The translations under genes and the position numbers were made by a program. DNA of 62,295 nucleotides, taken from assembly GCA_027604185.1 (NCBI GenBank), contig JADGKB010000086.1:1-62295 (forward strand), written 5' to 3'. The notes below the pieces were generated by a model. It saw only the letters and a list, made by a program, of their open reading frames with translations, did no database searches and was not told where the DNA came from. This DNA is from Boothiomyces macroporosus (lineage: Eukaryota; Chytridiomycota; Chytridiomycetes; Rhizophydiales; Terramycetaceae). Numbering within the stretch: the stretch's first letter is position 1; each line of letters begins with the position of its first letter. Positions 30,611 through 40,942 of this stretch are shown piece by piece.

Positions 30611-31481
30611 TTAACGCAAGTTGAATGCGGTTGCTCCAGCATCGTTGGAAGTTAAGCTTCCAACACCCCAGTTTGTCTGCAAAGTCTTCAAGATAGAGTA
30701 GTGAGTGTAGTAGGTGTTGTCTTGAGTATTTGCTGGAACGCCAGCACCGACAAGGAGAGTGTAGATTTGGTTGTGGACTGTGTCGATATTCAAGAAATTG
30801 GCAGATTCATCAAAAGTAACGACAAACAAGGTGTTTTGGAACAATTGGTTGGTCAATAGCGGTTCGATAAATCCTTGCAGCCAGTTTGAAGCGTATGAAG
30901 TATCAGTGTCGTGACCATCGTTGTTGATATCTGGAGTATAAAAGACGTAGTTTGGTACAGCTCCGGCAGTGATATCTGCGCTCAATTGAGAGGCATTAAC
31001 AATATTAGCGCATCTGGCTGGGCTGGATTGGATGTTCACGTATGAGGCGAATGGGTTGTGCTTTCTGTAGTAAGTACCAGAATCTCCAGCGTAACAACCA
31101 GAAGCAATTGGGTATGCTTCTTGATAGGTTTTCCAAGTCAATTGCGCGGCTTCCAACTTGTCAACAATATTGGTCTTGTCTACGTCAGCAGTGTTATCCA
31201 TAAAGACCCCATCAGTAGATCCAGAAGTCATTGCAATATAGTTTGGCTAAATTAGAAAAATGTACTTGGGATGGGTGGGTTACGGCGTGATAGTTGGTCA
31301 ACAAACGTCCTTTTGGTGCAAGTACTTGGCCAAAGTAGTTATCAGCCAAGACAGTCTGATAGCTTTCATTTTCCAACACGATGATAAACATGCGATCAAA
31401 GTTGGAAGTGGCAGGAAGGGCTGTAGCAACGGAAGCAAGTGTAAACAAACTTGTAAGCATTTGATTGCTGATCAGTTCCAT
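30611..31481 (-). CDS. Secreted acid-phosphatase-like phosphoesterase, copy 2
   Basis: One 19-nt intron gives 283 residues. A signal peptide begins either at MELISNQMLTSLFTLASVA or at the inner MLTSLFTL. The core is very close to copy 1: FIIVLENESYQTVLADNYFG, THPSQ-PNYIAMTSGSTDG, YYRKHNPFASYVNIQSSPAR, DINNDGHDTDTSYASNWLQ, TFDESANFLNIDTVHNQIYT. Ending GSLTSNDAGATAFNLR. Copies 1 and 2 are more alike than either is to copy 3, so the array grew in at least two steps. Confidence 0.86.
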
Positions 31482-31660
31482 GCTGGTATTTATATCTTTT
31501 ACCTACCACAGCCATTTACCTAAATGAGATAGCAACATGGCACCAGATCATTTGTCAAGTGAACATCCGGCATCTCTCAAAAGAAGCCGGGTCTTTTGCA
31601 ATTGATGAATTGCCATTTCTAGCCAGCAAAAGGAAATTAAAAGACTCATTACAATTAATT

Positions 31661-32500
31661 TTATTGCAAGTCAAAGCCAGCGGCACCATAGTCGTCTAGG
31701 TTGAACATGCTCATTCCCCATTGCTCATTCAACGTGGCGATTTGGGAGTAGTGAGTGTAGTAGGTACTATCCTGGGACCCTGGAGTAACGCTTTTACCAA
31801 GTAATAGAGTGTAAATATGATTACCTTTGAAATCAATGACACCCAAAGCAGCATTGCTTTCATCAAATGTGATTACAAACAATGTGTCATCAAAGACAGG
31901 ATTTTCCAACAAAGGCTCCAAGAATCCTTGCAACCAGTTGGAAGCGTAATCAATATCAGTATTGTGGCCATCATTTTTAATATTTGGAGTGTAGAACATG
32001 TAGTCTGGCAGCTTCTTGTTGGCAATATCTTGATCCAAGAACTTTGCATTTACAATATTAGCGCATCTATTAGGATTGTTGTGAACATTGACATAAGATA
32101 CAAACGGATTGTGTTTTCTATAGTAGTCGCCTTGGTCGCTCAAGAAGCAGCCCTGGTCCTGAGGATAATCTTGCTGGTAAGTTTTCCAGGTCTTTCCAAT
32201 ATCTTCTAAATTATCAGCCAAGTTTCTCTTGTCAACATTGGCATGGAAATCCAAAAAGACACCCTTTGGAGAACCAGAAGTCATCGCGATGTAGTTTGGT
32301 TGAGATGGATGCGTTACCCCGTGGTAGTTGGTCAACAAGCGGCCTTTTGAAGGTAGTACTTTTCCCATGTAAGCGTTATTCAGTACAGTGTCATAGTTTT
32401 GATTTTCAAACACGATGACAAAGTAATTTTTGAATTTGTTGAGTGGATTAGCGACTGGAGCAGCCAATGCGGACAGTGCCAAGAGTACAATGGTGATCAT
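31661..32500 (-). CDS. Secreted acid-phosphatase-like phosphoesterase, copy 3 (intronless)
   Basis: A single exon of 279 residues starting with a signal peptide (MITIVLLALSALAAPVA). The family blocks are VIVFENQNYDTVLNNAYMGK, TNYHGVTHPSQPNYIAMTSG, YYRKHNPFVSYVNVHNNPNR, NDGHNTDIDYASNWLQGFLE and LFVITFDESNAALG. At the HPSQ-PNY junction, where copies 1 and 2 carry an intron, the coding sequence here is continuous. A methionine at 32560 would extend the frame upstream but lacks a signal peptide. The substrate is unknown. Confidence 0.86.
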   Translation of the reverse strand: MITIVLLALSALAAPVANPLNKFKNYFVIVFENQNYDTVLNNAYMGKVLPSKGRLLTNYHGVTHPSQPNYIAMTSGSPKGVFLDFHANVDKRNLADNLEDIGKTWKTYQQDYPQDQGCFLSDQGDYYRKHNPFVSYVNVHNNPNRCANIVNAKFLDQDIANKKLPDYMFYTPNIKNDGHNTDIDYASNWLQGFLEPLLENPVFDDTLFVITFDESNAALGVIDFKGNHIYTLLLGKSVTPGSQDSTYYTHYSQIATLNEQWGMSMFNLDDYGAAGFDLQ

Positions 32501-33286
32501 AGCGTCTATAATTTTCAAAGCATGGTGAAATCGGCCTACTATTTGTACCACCCGGAACAAACGGCAATCACCCTTTCCAAAACGGCCAGGGCCCAGTAAC
32601 TTTAAGAAAAAAACGTTTCACTGACTGAATTGAAATAAAACAAGGATTTCCGCTTTACTATCATCAATTGCAAAGTATAGAATGGTAGATCTGGCTTATT
32701 TAACCGTAAAATACTGTTTCTTTGGCATTTTAATTTTTTTCAGATTTTTCATTGTGACCAGGAACCAAAACGTTTTTTCACCAGGAAAAACGTGTTTGAT
32801 TTCAGCAACACAGGATAAATTTCACCGCAATAGAATCGGGTCGCTCTAATTTTTACAGCTGGAATCTATTGCCTGCAATGAATAGATTCATATTAATTCC
32901 AACAGCAATAGTGTCACAAGATCACAAGCGGACAAAAAGCTTCACGCGAAGGATTGAGCCTCATCCAAAAAGGAAATTTGCAGCAAAGCTAAAAACACCT
33001 ACAATGATTACTTTAAATTCGTACTTGTCGCTGCTCGATAGAAGAATACTGATACTCTTGGTAATTTGGTCTTTATTGAGTTGGTTGAGGTTTCTTCTCC
33101 CTGGTGTCAACCCGACAGTTTAGCCTTAACTCTCCGCGAGCAAAGAGGCAATGCAAACGTTGGCGGTCAAATGATGGCAAAACTTGAATTTTCATATGGT
33201 AGGCGATCACAGTCAATTTGAAATAGTAGCAGACGAAATTTCGATTTGAGAACGAATGAAAGGGCAAATCATACAACAGAGTTTAT
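32501..33286. other. Intergenic region downstream of UBA1 with one small candidate frame
   Basis: About 0.8 kb holding a possible small plus-strand gene (32878-33123). The rest shows nothing recognisable. Confidence 0.4.
32878..33123 (+). CDS. Possible small tail-membrane protein
   Basis: A frame of 81 residues from ATG at 32878. The first half is basic (KRTKSFTRRIEPHPKRKFAA) and the end holds one hydrophobic segment (RRILILLVIWSLLSWLRFLL) followed by PGVNPTV. An internal methionine would give a 39-residue membrane peptide. No family recognised and no intron. The mix of a basic lead and one C-terminal membrane span is suggestive, but the reading could be chance. Confidence 0.3.
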   Translation: MNRFILIPTAIVSQDHKRTKSFTRRIEPHPKRKFAAKLKTPTMITLNSYLSLLDRRILILLVIWSLLSWLRFLLPGVNPTV

Positions 33287-36200
33287 TTAGAGATGAATAA
33301 CAACAGGTGGAACTTCAACATCTTCACCTTCACGGTCATTGACACACATTTCCAACATCAATACTTTAGTATGTTCTGGAACAGGCTTTTTGGAAATCTG
33401 TTCAAGGATTTGGACAAAGTTCAAATTCATGCGTTCTTCAAGCTTCTTTTTAGGCATAAAGAATGAGTAGACCATAGTCTGGCCACAAGAAAGCATAGTG
33501 ATTTCCAATTCATAATTATCTTTAAAGTGCTTGATAAAGTGGGATAATGACATGTCTCCTCTCAAATCAAATCTATCCCACAAGGTCCACTCCACATCAT
33601 GGTACTTGAACTTTTGAGCTGCGATTGGCTCAGAAAAGGCATACAGTGGTAATGCCAAATTCACAAACGCATTCTTGTAGTCTTCCAACACTCTTCTTTG
33701 ATCAATAACCTAAAGTTAGTATAATGTACTTTGTATAACTCAAGGCAGACCAAGCCAGTAACTAATGCGGTTGTAGTTGCAATTGCTGGAATAATTTTAC
33801 CTGCAATAAACTTGGTTTGATGTCTGTCAGCAACAGTAATAGAATAGTTTGTAGCTCTCAAGTTGGATGCTGCAGTGATGAAATCAATGTGGAAGTTTGT
33901 ATCGTCATCCTTTTCAAAATCTGCAGGAACAAGTCTCTTGCTTCCAAATTTAGATTGGTCAGGAAGAGCTTTGATAATCTTGTCCAGATCACTTTCGTCA
34001 GCCTGTGCTTGTTGATTTGCTTCAGATTCCAAAACTGCAATCTTTACACCAGCCTTTGGTGAAAATTCTGGAACCATTACAGTCTTTAGGATTGCTTTGA
34101 TTTTGTTTATATCCTTTTCTTGTGGAATACCATAATTGAATGCTCTCAAATTCGCTGCTGCGAGAATGAATGCCATATGCAATTCCTTGAGTTAATAAAG
34201 CAGTACGTTATCAGCATTAAAGTCTAATGCATCAGGTGCACGTTTAGGACCGCTCCAGAATGGAACCCCACTTGAAGTAACAGCATCTTTTGGGAAATTG
34301 TACAAAAGTTGCAAGATTTTGTTGTGATATTGCTCCTCAAATTGCAAGCGGGCCCAAGTAACACAGTCTTCAAAATTTTCTGCTTTATCGGTTACAAGGT
34401 TGCTTAAGATGCTTTCAAATGTTTCCTTGTTGTTTCCACCTTGCTTCATTGTTGATTCCACAAAGTTTATATCATTCAAGTACATGTTTGCACTTTCAAT
34501 GCTTTTGGTAAAGTAGCCTTCAAACAAATCTCTGCCCCACTAATGTTAATTCAAGTTACTTGAATAGTGTGTTCAATAGCATTTGGGAAATTCTTTAATG
34601 TACAACTTGGAATAGACTTTTCTGGTGGGTCGTTTGATGAAGAGTACGATTCAGTCAAGTTTGGAATAACCACTTGAGTGTTACCCTTTGTTCCGAGAGT
34701 ACCAGATTCAAGCAAAGGCTTTCCATAAAATATACATCTTCTGTCCATATATCTACGAGCGTCAATATTGTCCAGTGCATTTGTAACTCCAGTTAAACCA
34801 GCCCAGAAATCTTTATCAAAGATTTTTTCTGAATCTGGTCCGACTCTTTCTGCAAAAGTTTTGATTTTGCCCTTGGTAGCAGGATTCATTTTTTCGACTG
34901 CGCTTGCTGCACATTCAGACTTTAGCTTGCTGACATCCCAAGGTCTGAACAAGAACTGTCTGTTCAAGTTGCTCTTTTCAATAGTATCCATATCAGTAAT
35001 GATGATTTTGCCTTCAGGACCAGTGCCAAGACCCATCAATGCCCAGTTCTTTAACATTTCACAACCGATTGCACCTGCACCAACCAAGAATTGGCGAGCA
35101 TTTGCAATTCTATTTTGAAATTCTTTTCCAAATACAGCGATTTGATTATCATAACGGCTACCAGTTGGTTTGCAGCCTTCTTCGGTTAAAGCAACTGATT
35201 TTGGCAACGATTCAAGAGAATCAAAGTAAAAGTATTGGAAGTTTGGCATGAATTTACCGCTGCAGGCTTTCAAAACTTCTTGAGCAACTAGACCTCCTAA
35301 AACAGCATTCATTGGAGGCAAGTCACCCCTGGCTTGATAAGAGAATTCCTTGATCAATTTTTCATCAAAGTCTGGAGGCGATGCTAATTTGGCACCCAAG
35401 TCTCTGACAATTGCCAAAAAGTCGTTGGCATCACTTTCATTTCTTGGAGCTGGTAAACGAGAATGTTTCTTTCTGAACACACCGATAGCTTGGAAAGCAA
35501 CGTGTAATTGAGAAGGACGTTCAAATTTGGCAAAATCTGCAATGATAACTTCAGGGTCTGGGAAAGATTCGGCAAGGGTTTTGAACTGCAATACCTTTGG
35601 CATTTTGACTTGCTTAAAGTACCCTCCAGTTTTGTAATCTCCAAAAGAGGAAGTATCCCCGATTTTAAATGTAAATGGACCAGTTACTGTGATTTTGCGA
35701 GGGGTAATATCGTTGAGTTCAGTCATTCCTTGTACTTCAGTAAAAGTAACATAATCACCATCTTCCAATCCATGGCGCTGATCTTCCAAACAAGCAACAA
35801 CACCATCTGCATCCTATAATCAATATCAAACTACTTTTGAAACAGCAGAAATCATCCCGGAAAGAGCATTTTCACCAGTAGTATCGCTAACTTTAAAGTC
35901 CAAACCAAAATCGTTGAATGCAAAGCCAAACAGACCTCTGGTTTCCGCTGCAATGAATTTTACTCTGTGCTTTCTAGCCAATTCATTGATTTGAACTTTT
36001 TCATCGTGATCTCTGTCAGTCACGACAACAACTTGATATTTGGAGATTGTGCTATCATTCAACTCTCCTTCAAAGACATGTACAGGCACATAGCTGTTCA
36101 AATCAACCAGTCTTGGTTGGGTAACTTTATCCTTTGGTTGGCCAATGTCAGCTTCGTGCAAAAAGAATTGGGAAGAAAGATCAGCGACTTGAATCTTTGA

Positions 36201-36418
36201 TCTGTCGAGCAATGTAACTGATTTCACACCAGCCAGAATAACATTTTTCGCTTAATTAATAAACCAATTACCGATTTCAACACCCAAACCGCCCAGACCG
36301 ACCAGGAGGACATTGGACTGACCCATTTGCTGCATAGCTTCATGGCCCAGGACATACCTATGGTCAAATCTACTTACAGTTGTCTGGAATATAATCCTTC
36401 GTCGATTTTGTTTGCCAT
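33287..36418 (-). CDS. UBA1: Ubiquitin-activating enzyme E1
   Basis: Seven exons (introns 20, 21, 21, 20, 21, 20 nt) encode 1002 residues, the normal E1 length. The inactive adenylation half begins [33 protein letters not shown]. The active half shows [40 protein letters not shown], then [13 protein letters not shown]. The catalytic cysteine sits in the expected [10 protein letters not shown] block after TEYSS-like [16 protein letters not shown]. The ubiquitin-fold domain closes the protein ([34 protein letters not shown]). It activates ubiquitin with ATP as the first step of all ubiquitin conjugation. The tandem SUMO gene needs a different E1 (AOS1-UBA2), which is not in this window. Confidence 0.95.
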
Positions 36419-37050
36419 TAGATTTGGAAAATGAATTTCGTAATCTTGCCCAATTTGCCACTTGCAGATGATTCCAGAAATTTGATTGTAAACCCTGGCG
36501 TAATGCAGCCGGTCAATCCCAGTCGGTCACTACTACAACAAATAATTGTTCTATGGTAATCTGCTGGTCCACAATCCATTGAGAGTAACTCCCACTATGG
36601 TATTTCTGAAACTAGACAAGTATAAATATGGACCCAATCCACACTTTGTCAATGCAAACAATTGACAAGAGTTACCCAATCACGAACGTAAAGGAATACA
36701 CTTACCAGCAATATGTCGAGTTACTGAAAATCGGGTTGTGTTTGACAGCGCTCGCATTTTATTTTAGATAGCCTGACAATAAAGATAATTCCGATTTTAT
36801 CTCTCAGGCCTATATCCTCAATGTAATTATATTCTTCCACTTTATTCTCTAGTTCAGCTGGGCATTCCTTTGCTACTCAAAGATTTTATCCGCTAGATGT
36901 TGGCCATTTTAATCTGACTTTTGATTGAGCAATCCCAACAAAGGAATTTCCCGATAAAGCAGATAGAATCACTAATCAAACCGATTGTTTTGGTTTTTAT
37001 GTACTATCTGTAGATAATATAAAAATCTTTTGACATTTGCATTTCAAATT
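36419..37050. other. Divergent promoter region between UBA1 and the first seven-TM gene
   Basis: About 630 bp. A TATA-like TATAAATA is at 36621 and another TATAAAAA near 37018, 30 bp before the seven-TM start. From ATG 36628 a plus frame reads MDPIHTLSMQTIDKSYPITN and continues hydrophobic across two in-frame TAG triplets, each preceded by intron-like acceptor sequence. It may be a small spliced membrane-protein gene, but I could not close a convincing intron model. Confidence 0.4.
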
Positions 37051-38430
37051 ATGTCATTAAACGGAATTCAATTGCAATGGTCAACAAAAGATTGTATAGG
37101 AGAGCCAAATATTATTCTAGAATCATTTAGTCAATTTAATATATCAAGGGATTCGCCATATAGTGTAGAAAGCGAAGGATTTGCTTTAGGGCAATCAAGT
37201 TGTGGGGTATCTCTAATGCCAGTCGACCCTTCCAGGTGCTGTTTTTCAAATTTTGATCATCCAACAGTTCCTTCTGTTCATAGCGCTGTATTTTACTACT
37301 CTGCTGGGTCGATAAAGTTTACAAATGGCTCGCATAGTACATACGCGTCCATTTCTACAAACACAACAATTAATGGATACTATAGAGTATCGGTGCTGTG
37401 TGATAGCAAGTGCCATTTGGGGTTTCAATGCGATGGTCAATTTATACAATTTTATGGTGACATGGACTGTAATGGACCAATGTCAGAAAATGTCATCATT
37501 GGTGAAAATTACACTAGTTTATATTACGGATTAATAAGCACTAAAATTGTAGAATTTGATAGTAAACCAAGTGTATGGATAGCCGCTGTAAAATGGGGAC
37601 TAGACTGGACAAATTACTTTGACAGGTGGTTCCTAACTATTGGAATACTATCAATGACATTTAATGTCACTTATATCGCTATCGAATTATACTATAGAAG
37701 AGATAAACCCGTAACTGCCCTTATTCAAATATCTTGGTTAGCCTACAATATCGTGTGGCTCTTGAGTGGAATATACGCTCCATCCTCCGAAGCTACCGAA
37801 TGGATAGTAGAAACTGCAAATATATTATATGGGCTATCCACACTCGCGTCTGTATTATACACTGCTTATATAATCTCAACACTATTCAAATTGAAAACAT
37901 CTCAATATGCAATGTACACTGTGATTGTACTCTTGAACTTCTTGCTAAACTTTCCGTTTTATTTCAGCAATTTGGTGCAATACGGAAATCTTCAATATCT
38001 CTATGAATGGAATAGGTTTGCAGATATCTGGATTTACTTCATGTTCATCTTTAACCTGGCACCCAACGCCTATTTCCTCCAAAAGTACTATGAGCTGGAA
38101 ACTATGGTGCAGCATAAATCGGAATTGGCATTCTTGTTCCAGCTCTTTCGAAAAAACAAGATTTTTACCTTGCTGTGTCTGTCGCACCTGCTCAACTTTA
38201 TTGGATACGTAGGGTTAGACGTGATATTGACTTGGACTGTGCTATTAGGTTCGGATAAAGCACAGAACACCGCTTATATGGCAGAAACATTCATGATAAC
38301 AGTTCATTTTATTTTGGCTTTCTATTCGTTAATGTACACCAAAGGCATAATTTCTGGGGTACAAAAGCACCATCCAAAATCAGCTATATCCAGTATTTTC
38401 CCAAAAGCCAAATCATTGCCAATGAATTAA
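37051..38430 (+). CDS. Seven-TM protein with Cys-rich ectodomain, copy A
   Basis: A single exon of 459 residues (first true ATG at 37051). Residues 1 to about 185 are Cys-rich and extracellular-looking: LQWSTKDCIGEPNIILESFS, SSCG, SRCC, LCDSKCHLGFQCDG, MDCNG, with several N-glycosylation sites (NGS, NTT, NYT). Seven hydrophobic segments follow, for example FLTIGILSMTFNVTYIAIEL, LIQISWLAYNIVWLLSGIYA, LYGLSTLASVLYTAYIISTL, YTVIVLLNFLLNFPFYFSNL, DIWIYFMFIFNLAPNAYFLQ, LLCLSHLLNFIGYVGLDVIL and FMITVHFILAFYSLMYTK. The topology is that of a receptor with an N-terminal ligand domain. I recognise no known GPCR class motif (no DRY or NPxxY). No classic signal peptide is seen; the first membrane segment may serve. 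It neighbours a close paralogue and a broken third copy. Confidence 0.85.
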   Translation: MSLNGIQLQWSTKDCIGEPNIILESFSQFNISRDSPYSVESEGFALGQSSCGVSLMPVDPSRCCFSNFDHPTVPSVHSAVFYYSAGSIKFTNGSHSTYASISTNTTINGYYRVSVLCDSKCHLGFQCDGQFIQFYGDMDCNGPMSENVIIGENYTSLYYGLISTKIVEFDSKPSVWIAAVKWGLDWTNYFDRWFLTIGILSMTFNVTYIAIELYYRRDKPVTALIQISWLAYNIVWLLSGIYAPSSEATEWIVETANILYGLSTLASVLYTAYIISTLFKLKTSQYAMYTVIVLLNFLLNFPFYFSNLVQYGNLQYLYEWNRFADIWIYFMFIFNLAPNAYFLQKYYELETMVQHKSELAFLFQLFRKNKIFTLLCLSHLLNFIGYVGLDVILTWTVLLGSDKAQNTAYMAETFMITVHFILAFYSLMYTKGIISGVQKHHPKSAISSIFPKAKSLPMN

Positions 38431-38519
38431 AGTAGTTTTCATTCAGGTTTGTGTCTTTTTGAATTCCATGTGTGAAAATTACATTGTTTGAATAATGCCT
38501 GCTTCTTTTTATCTAATCA

Positions 38520-39884
38520 ATGAGCCATTATCAACTGCAATGGTCGAAAAAATACTGTTCTGGGCCACCCAATGTTATTTTAAGCAGCTATGTAGATTTT
38601 AATACCAGCAACACTTCGCCATTCACTGTGGAAAGTGTCATTAGCAATTTTGACTCGGATATCTGTGGAGCTTCCATCCAAATGGTCAATCCATCACAAT
38701 GCTGCTATTCCAGTTTCGATCCATCTCCAATTCCTTCTGTGGAAAGCGCAGTCTTCTATTCCTCTGTTGATCAATTACAAAAGATACCCAATGCAAAAGA
38801 TTTTGTTTACGCGTCGATACACAGTAATCAGTCTCTATATGGGTACTATGAAATCAGCATTCTTTGTGATAATCTTTGTCACCTAGGATTCAAATGCACA
38901 AGCACAGAATTACAGCTTTACGATTCAATGGATTGCACTGATCAGTATCCGAGGTCAGCGTCATCAGATAAAGCCTACTTTGTAGACAGTACATTTGGGA
39001 ATATTACAGTCGCTTTTAATATTTATCAAAGTGCCTTTATTGAATGGGTAACGGTCTTGTATTGGCAAATGGATTATTCAACAATCGGCGATCTTGCATT
39101 TGTGATTTTTGGCGTCTTATCCATGCTACTTAATATTGCAACAATATGTATAGAGTTCTTCTACCGCCTAGATAAACCAGCTGCAGTTGCTATTCAGGTG
39201 CTGTGGTTGTTTTACAATATAACTTGGTTTGCTAGCAGCGTGTATACCACCAATTCATTCACTGGGTATTGGATTTCAGAAGCTGCTGATATTCTATATG
39301 GGATATCTACTCTAGGATCAGTATTGTACACTGCAGAGCTAGTTGGTAATTTGCTCAATCGAAAAACCATAAAGTATCTCCTGTTTCTATTCATCTTTGC
39401 TGCAAACTTGGCCCTGAATTTTCCATACTATTTGGATATCCTTTATCAGTTTGGTCAACTTCAATTTCCAATCCAGTGGTACGCATTCAGCGAACTTTGG
39501 ATCTATTTCATGTTTGTTTTCAATCTCTCTCCAAACATGTATTTCCTGTACAAGTACTATGAAATCCAGCGCTTAGCAAAAGATCGCAGTTGTGTTACAT
39601 TTCTCCTCCTACTTATGCAGAGAAATGTATCATTTGCACTACTAACTGCTGGCCACCTCCTCAATCTCTTGGGATTCATCATTTTAGATACTATTATGAC
39701 ATGGACTATTCTGTTTGGCTCAGATAAAGCGTTGAATGCCGGGTACATGGTAGAGACATTTTTGATTACAATCCACTTTGTGTTGGTGTTTGCGACAATG
39801 AAAGCCACCAAAGTAATGATTACCGCTTCCACCAGTATTGTTTCGCCCACAACAGCTATTGCCTCAATAGCTCCAAATAAGTGA
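38520..39884 (+). CDS. Seven-TM protein with Cys-rich ectodomain, copy B
   Basis: A single exon of 454 residues, paralogous to copy A over its whole length. The same cysteines are kept: LQWSKKYCSGPPNVILSSYV, DICGAS, SQCCYSS, LCDNLCHLGFKCTS, MDCTDQ. Seven membrane segments follow, with the same hallmark strings WLFYNITWFASSVYT, LYGISTLGSVLYTAELVGNL, LNFPYYLDILYQFGQLQF, ELWIYFMFVFNLSPNMYFL, AGHLLNLLGFIILDTIMTW and GSDKALNAGYMVETFLITIH. The strong conservation of TM5-TM6 (WIYFMF.FNL.PN.YFL.KYYE) and GSDKA suggests a functional cytoplasmic or pore face. Not identified with any described family by me. Confidence 0.85.
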   Translation: MSHYQLQWSKKYCSGPPNVILSSYVDFNTSNTSPFTVESVISNFDSDICGASIQMVNPSQCCYSSFDPSPIPSVESAVFYSSVDQLQKIPNAKDFVYASIHSNQSLYGYYEISILCDNLCHLGFKCTSTELQLYDSMDCTDQYPRSASSDKAYFVDSTFGNITVAFNIYQSAFIEWVTVLYWQMDYSTIGDLAFVIFGVLSMLLNIATICIEFFYRLDKPAAVAIQVLWLFYNITWFASSVYTTNSFTGYWISEAADILYGISTLGSVLYTAELVGNLLNRKTIKYLLFLFIFAANLALNFPYYLDILYQFGQLQFPIQWYAFSELWIYFMFVFNLSPNMYFLYKYYEIQRLAKDRSCVTFLLLLMQRNVSFALLTAGHLLNLLGFIILDTIMTWTILFGSDKALNAGYMVETFLITIHFVLVFATMKATKVMITASTSIVSPTTAIASIAPNK

Positions 39885-39946
39885 ATTCTGTATTTCCATT
39901 AAAAAGTTGACTGGATATTATTGAATAAAATTGCTCAATTTTAACA

Positions 39947-40449
39947 TTGTCTACAAAACTTTGCCAATCAATGTGCCTATTTATAATACTCGTTAATCTA
40001 CCTTACTATCTTGATTTTTTCTATGAACAGTATTTTTGGCCAGTGTTTTTCATTTGGTACGGATTCACAGATATCTGGATATACCTAATGTTTGTGTTCA
40101 ACCTCATCCCAAATTTTTACTTTGTATACACCTACTACCAGATTCAAAAACTAATGAACTCGAAAACCAATCTTTATGGTTCCCTTCAACCCTCTGGGAA
40201 AAGAATTTCGTCTTTTCTTTGTTGTCCATAGCACACCTTGTTAATTTCATTGGGTTTATTTCTGTCGATCTTGTACTGAACTGGACCGTATGGCTAGGAT
40301 CCGACAAGATAGTGAATGCATGCTATACTCTCGAAACACTAATGATCGCTATTCACTTCATAATGGTGTTTGCAAGTTTAAAGTACACAAAGATTGCAAT
40401 TGACAAACCGTCCTTTATTTCACCTTTGACAGTTTTACAATATAAATAA
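39947..40449 (+). pseudogene. Truncated and frameshifted third copy of the seven-TM family
   Basis: Only the second half of the family is left. The first frame matches from TM4 (CLFIILVNLPYYLDFFYEQY) through TM5 (DIWIYLMFVFNLIPNFYFVY, YYQIQKLM). The match then jumps one frame at about 40175 and continues as FVFSLLSIAHLVNFIGFISV, WLGSDKIVNACYTLETLMI and so on to the stop. The Cys-rich ectodomain and TM1-TM3 are missing, and no ATG opens the first part. The shift is not solved by any 19-24-nt intron I can place, so this looks like a dead duplicate and not a spliced gene. Confidence 0.8.
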
Positions 40450-40450
40450 T

Positions 40451-40904
40451 CTACTCGATTCTTGGAACCATTATTGACGCTGCTCCTTTGGAAATCTCGC
40501 CTGTCCATTTTATTTTCTCTTCGTCATAGTAAACGCCTAACCCTTGAACACAGTTTTCTACCCATTCACCAGCAAGTCTTTCTGTGGTTGCCCATGTATA
40601 GACTCCTTGGCCATAGTACTGATTATCTTTCCACATTCCGTCGTACGAGTCTCCAGACACGAATTCAATCTTGCCTTTGCCACACATCTTGTCCAGCTCC
40701 CATTGACCAGTATAAACGGTTTGTGTTTGCACGCATTCATATGTTCCTTGTCCATGTCGAAATATGGCACCATCCACCTCCCTATACTCTCCGTCTATGT
40801 TAATATATTTTACCGTATTTTGATCCGTCTGGGAAAATGAATGATCCAGATTTCAAGTCTATTGGCGCTTGCTTGTCTTTCCCTTCTCTGCTCTTCTTGC
40901 TCAT
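40451..40904 (-). CDS. MORN-repeat protein
   Basis: One 19-nt intron gives 144 residues with four or five MORN repeats: FIFPDGSKYDGEY, VYTGQWELDKMCGKGKIEF, DSYDGMWKDNQYYGQGVYTW and LAGEWVENCVQGLGVYY. The N terminus is basic (MSKKSREGKDKQAP). MORN repeats form an elongated hairpin array that binds lipids or proteins. Small MORN-only proteins (MORN2/3, the core of radial-spoke RSPH1) occur with flagella, so in a fungus this would fit a zoosporic life cycle, but that is an inference. The stop codon lies 1 bp from the stop of the seven-TM pseudogene on the other strand. Confidence 0.85.
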
Positions 40905-40942
40905 TAATCTAAAACGCGAAAATTTAGAAAAACATCATTTTA

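Noticed and set aside
33287..36418. UBA1 as the SUMO E1 for the tandem SUMO gene
   Set aside because: It has full E1 length with both adenylation halves and the ubiquitin-type layout; the SUMO E1 is a split AOS1-UBA2 pair.
40175..40205. An intron to rescue the third seven-TM copy
   Set aside because: No GT...AG pair of 19-24 nt there restores both flanks, and the first half lacks an ATG and the ectodomain, so I call it a pseudogene.
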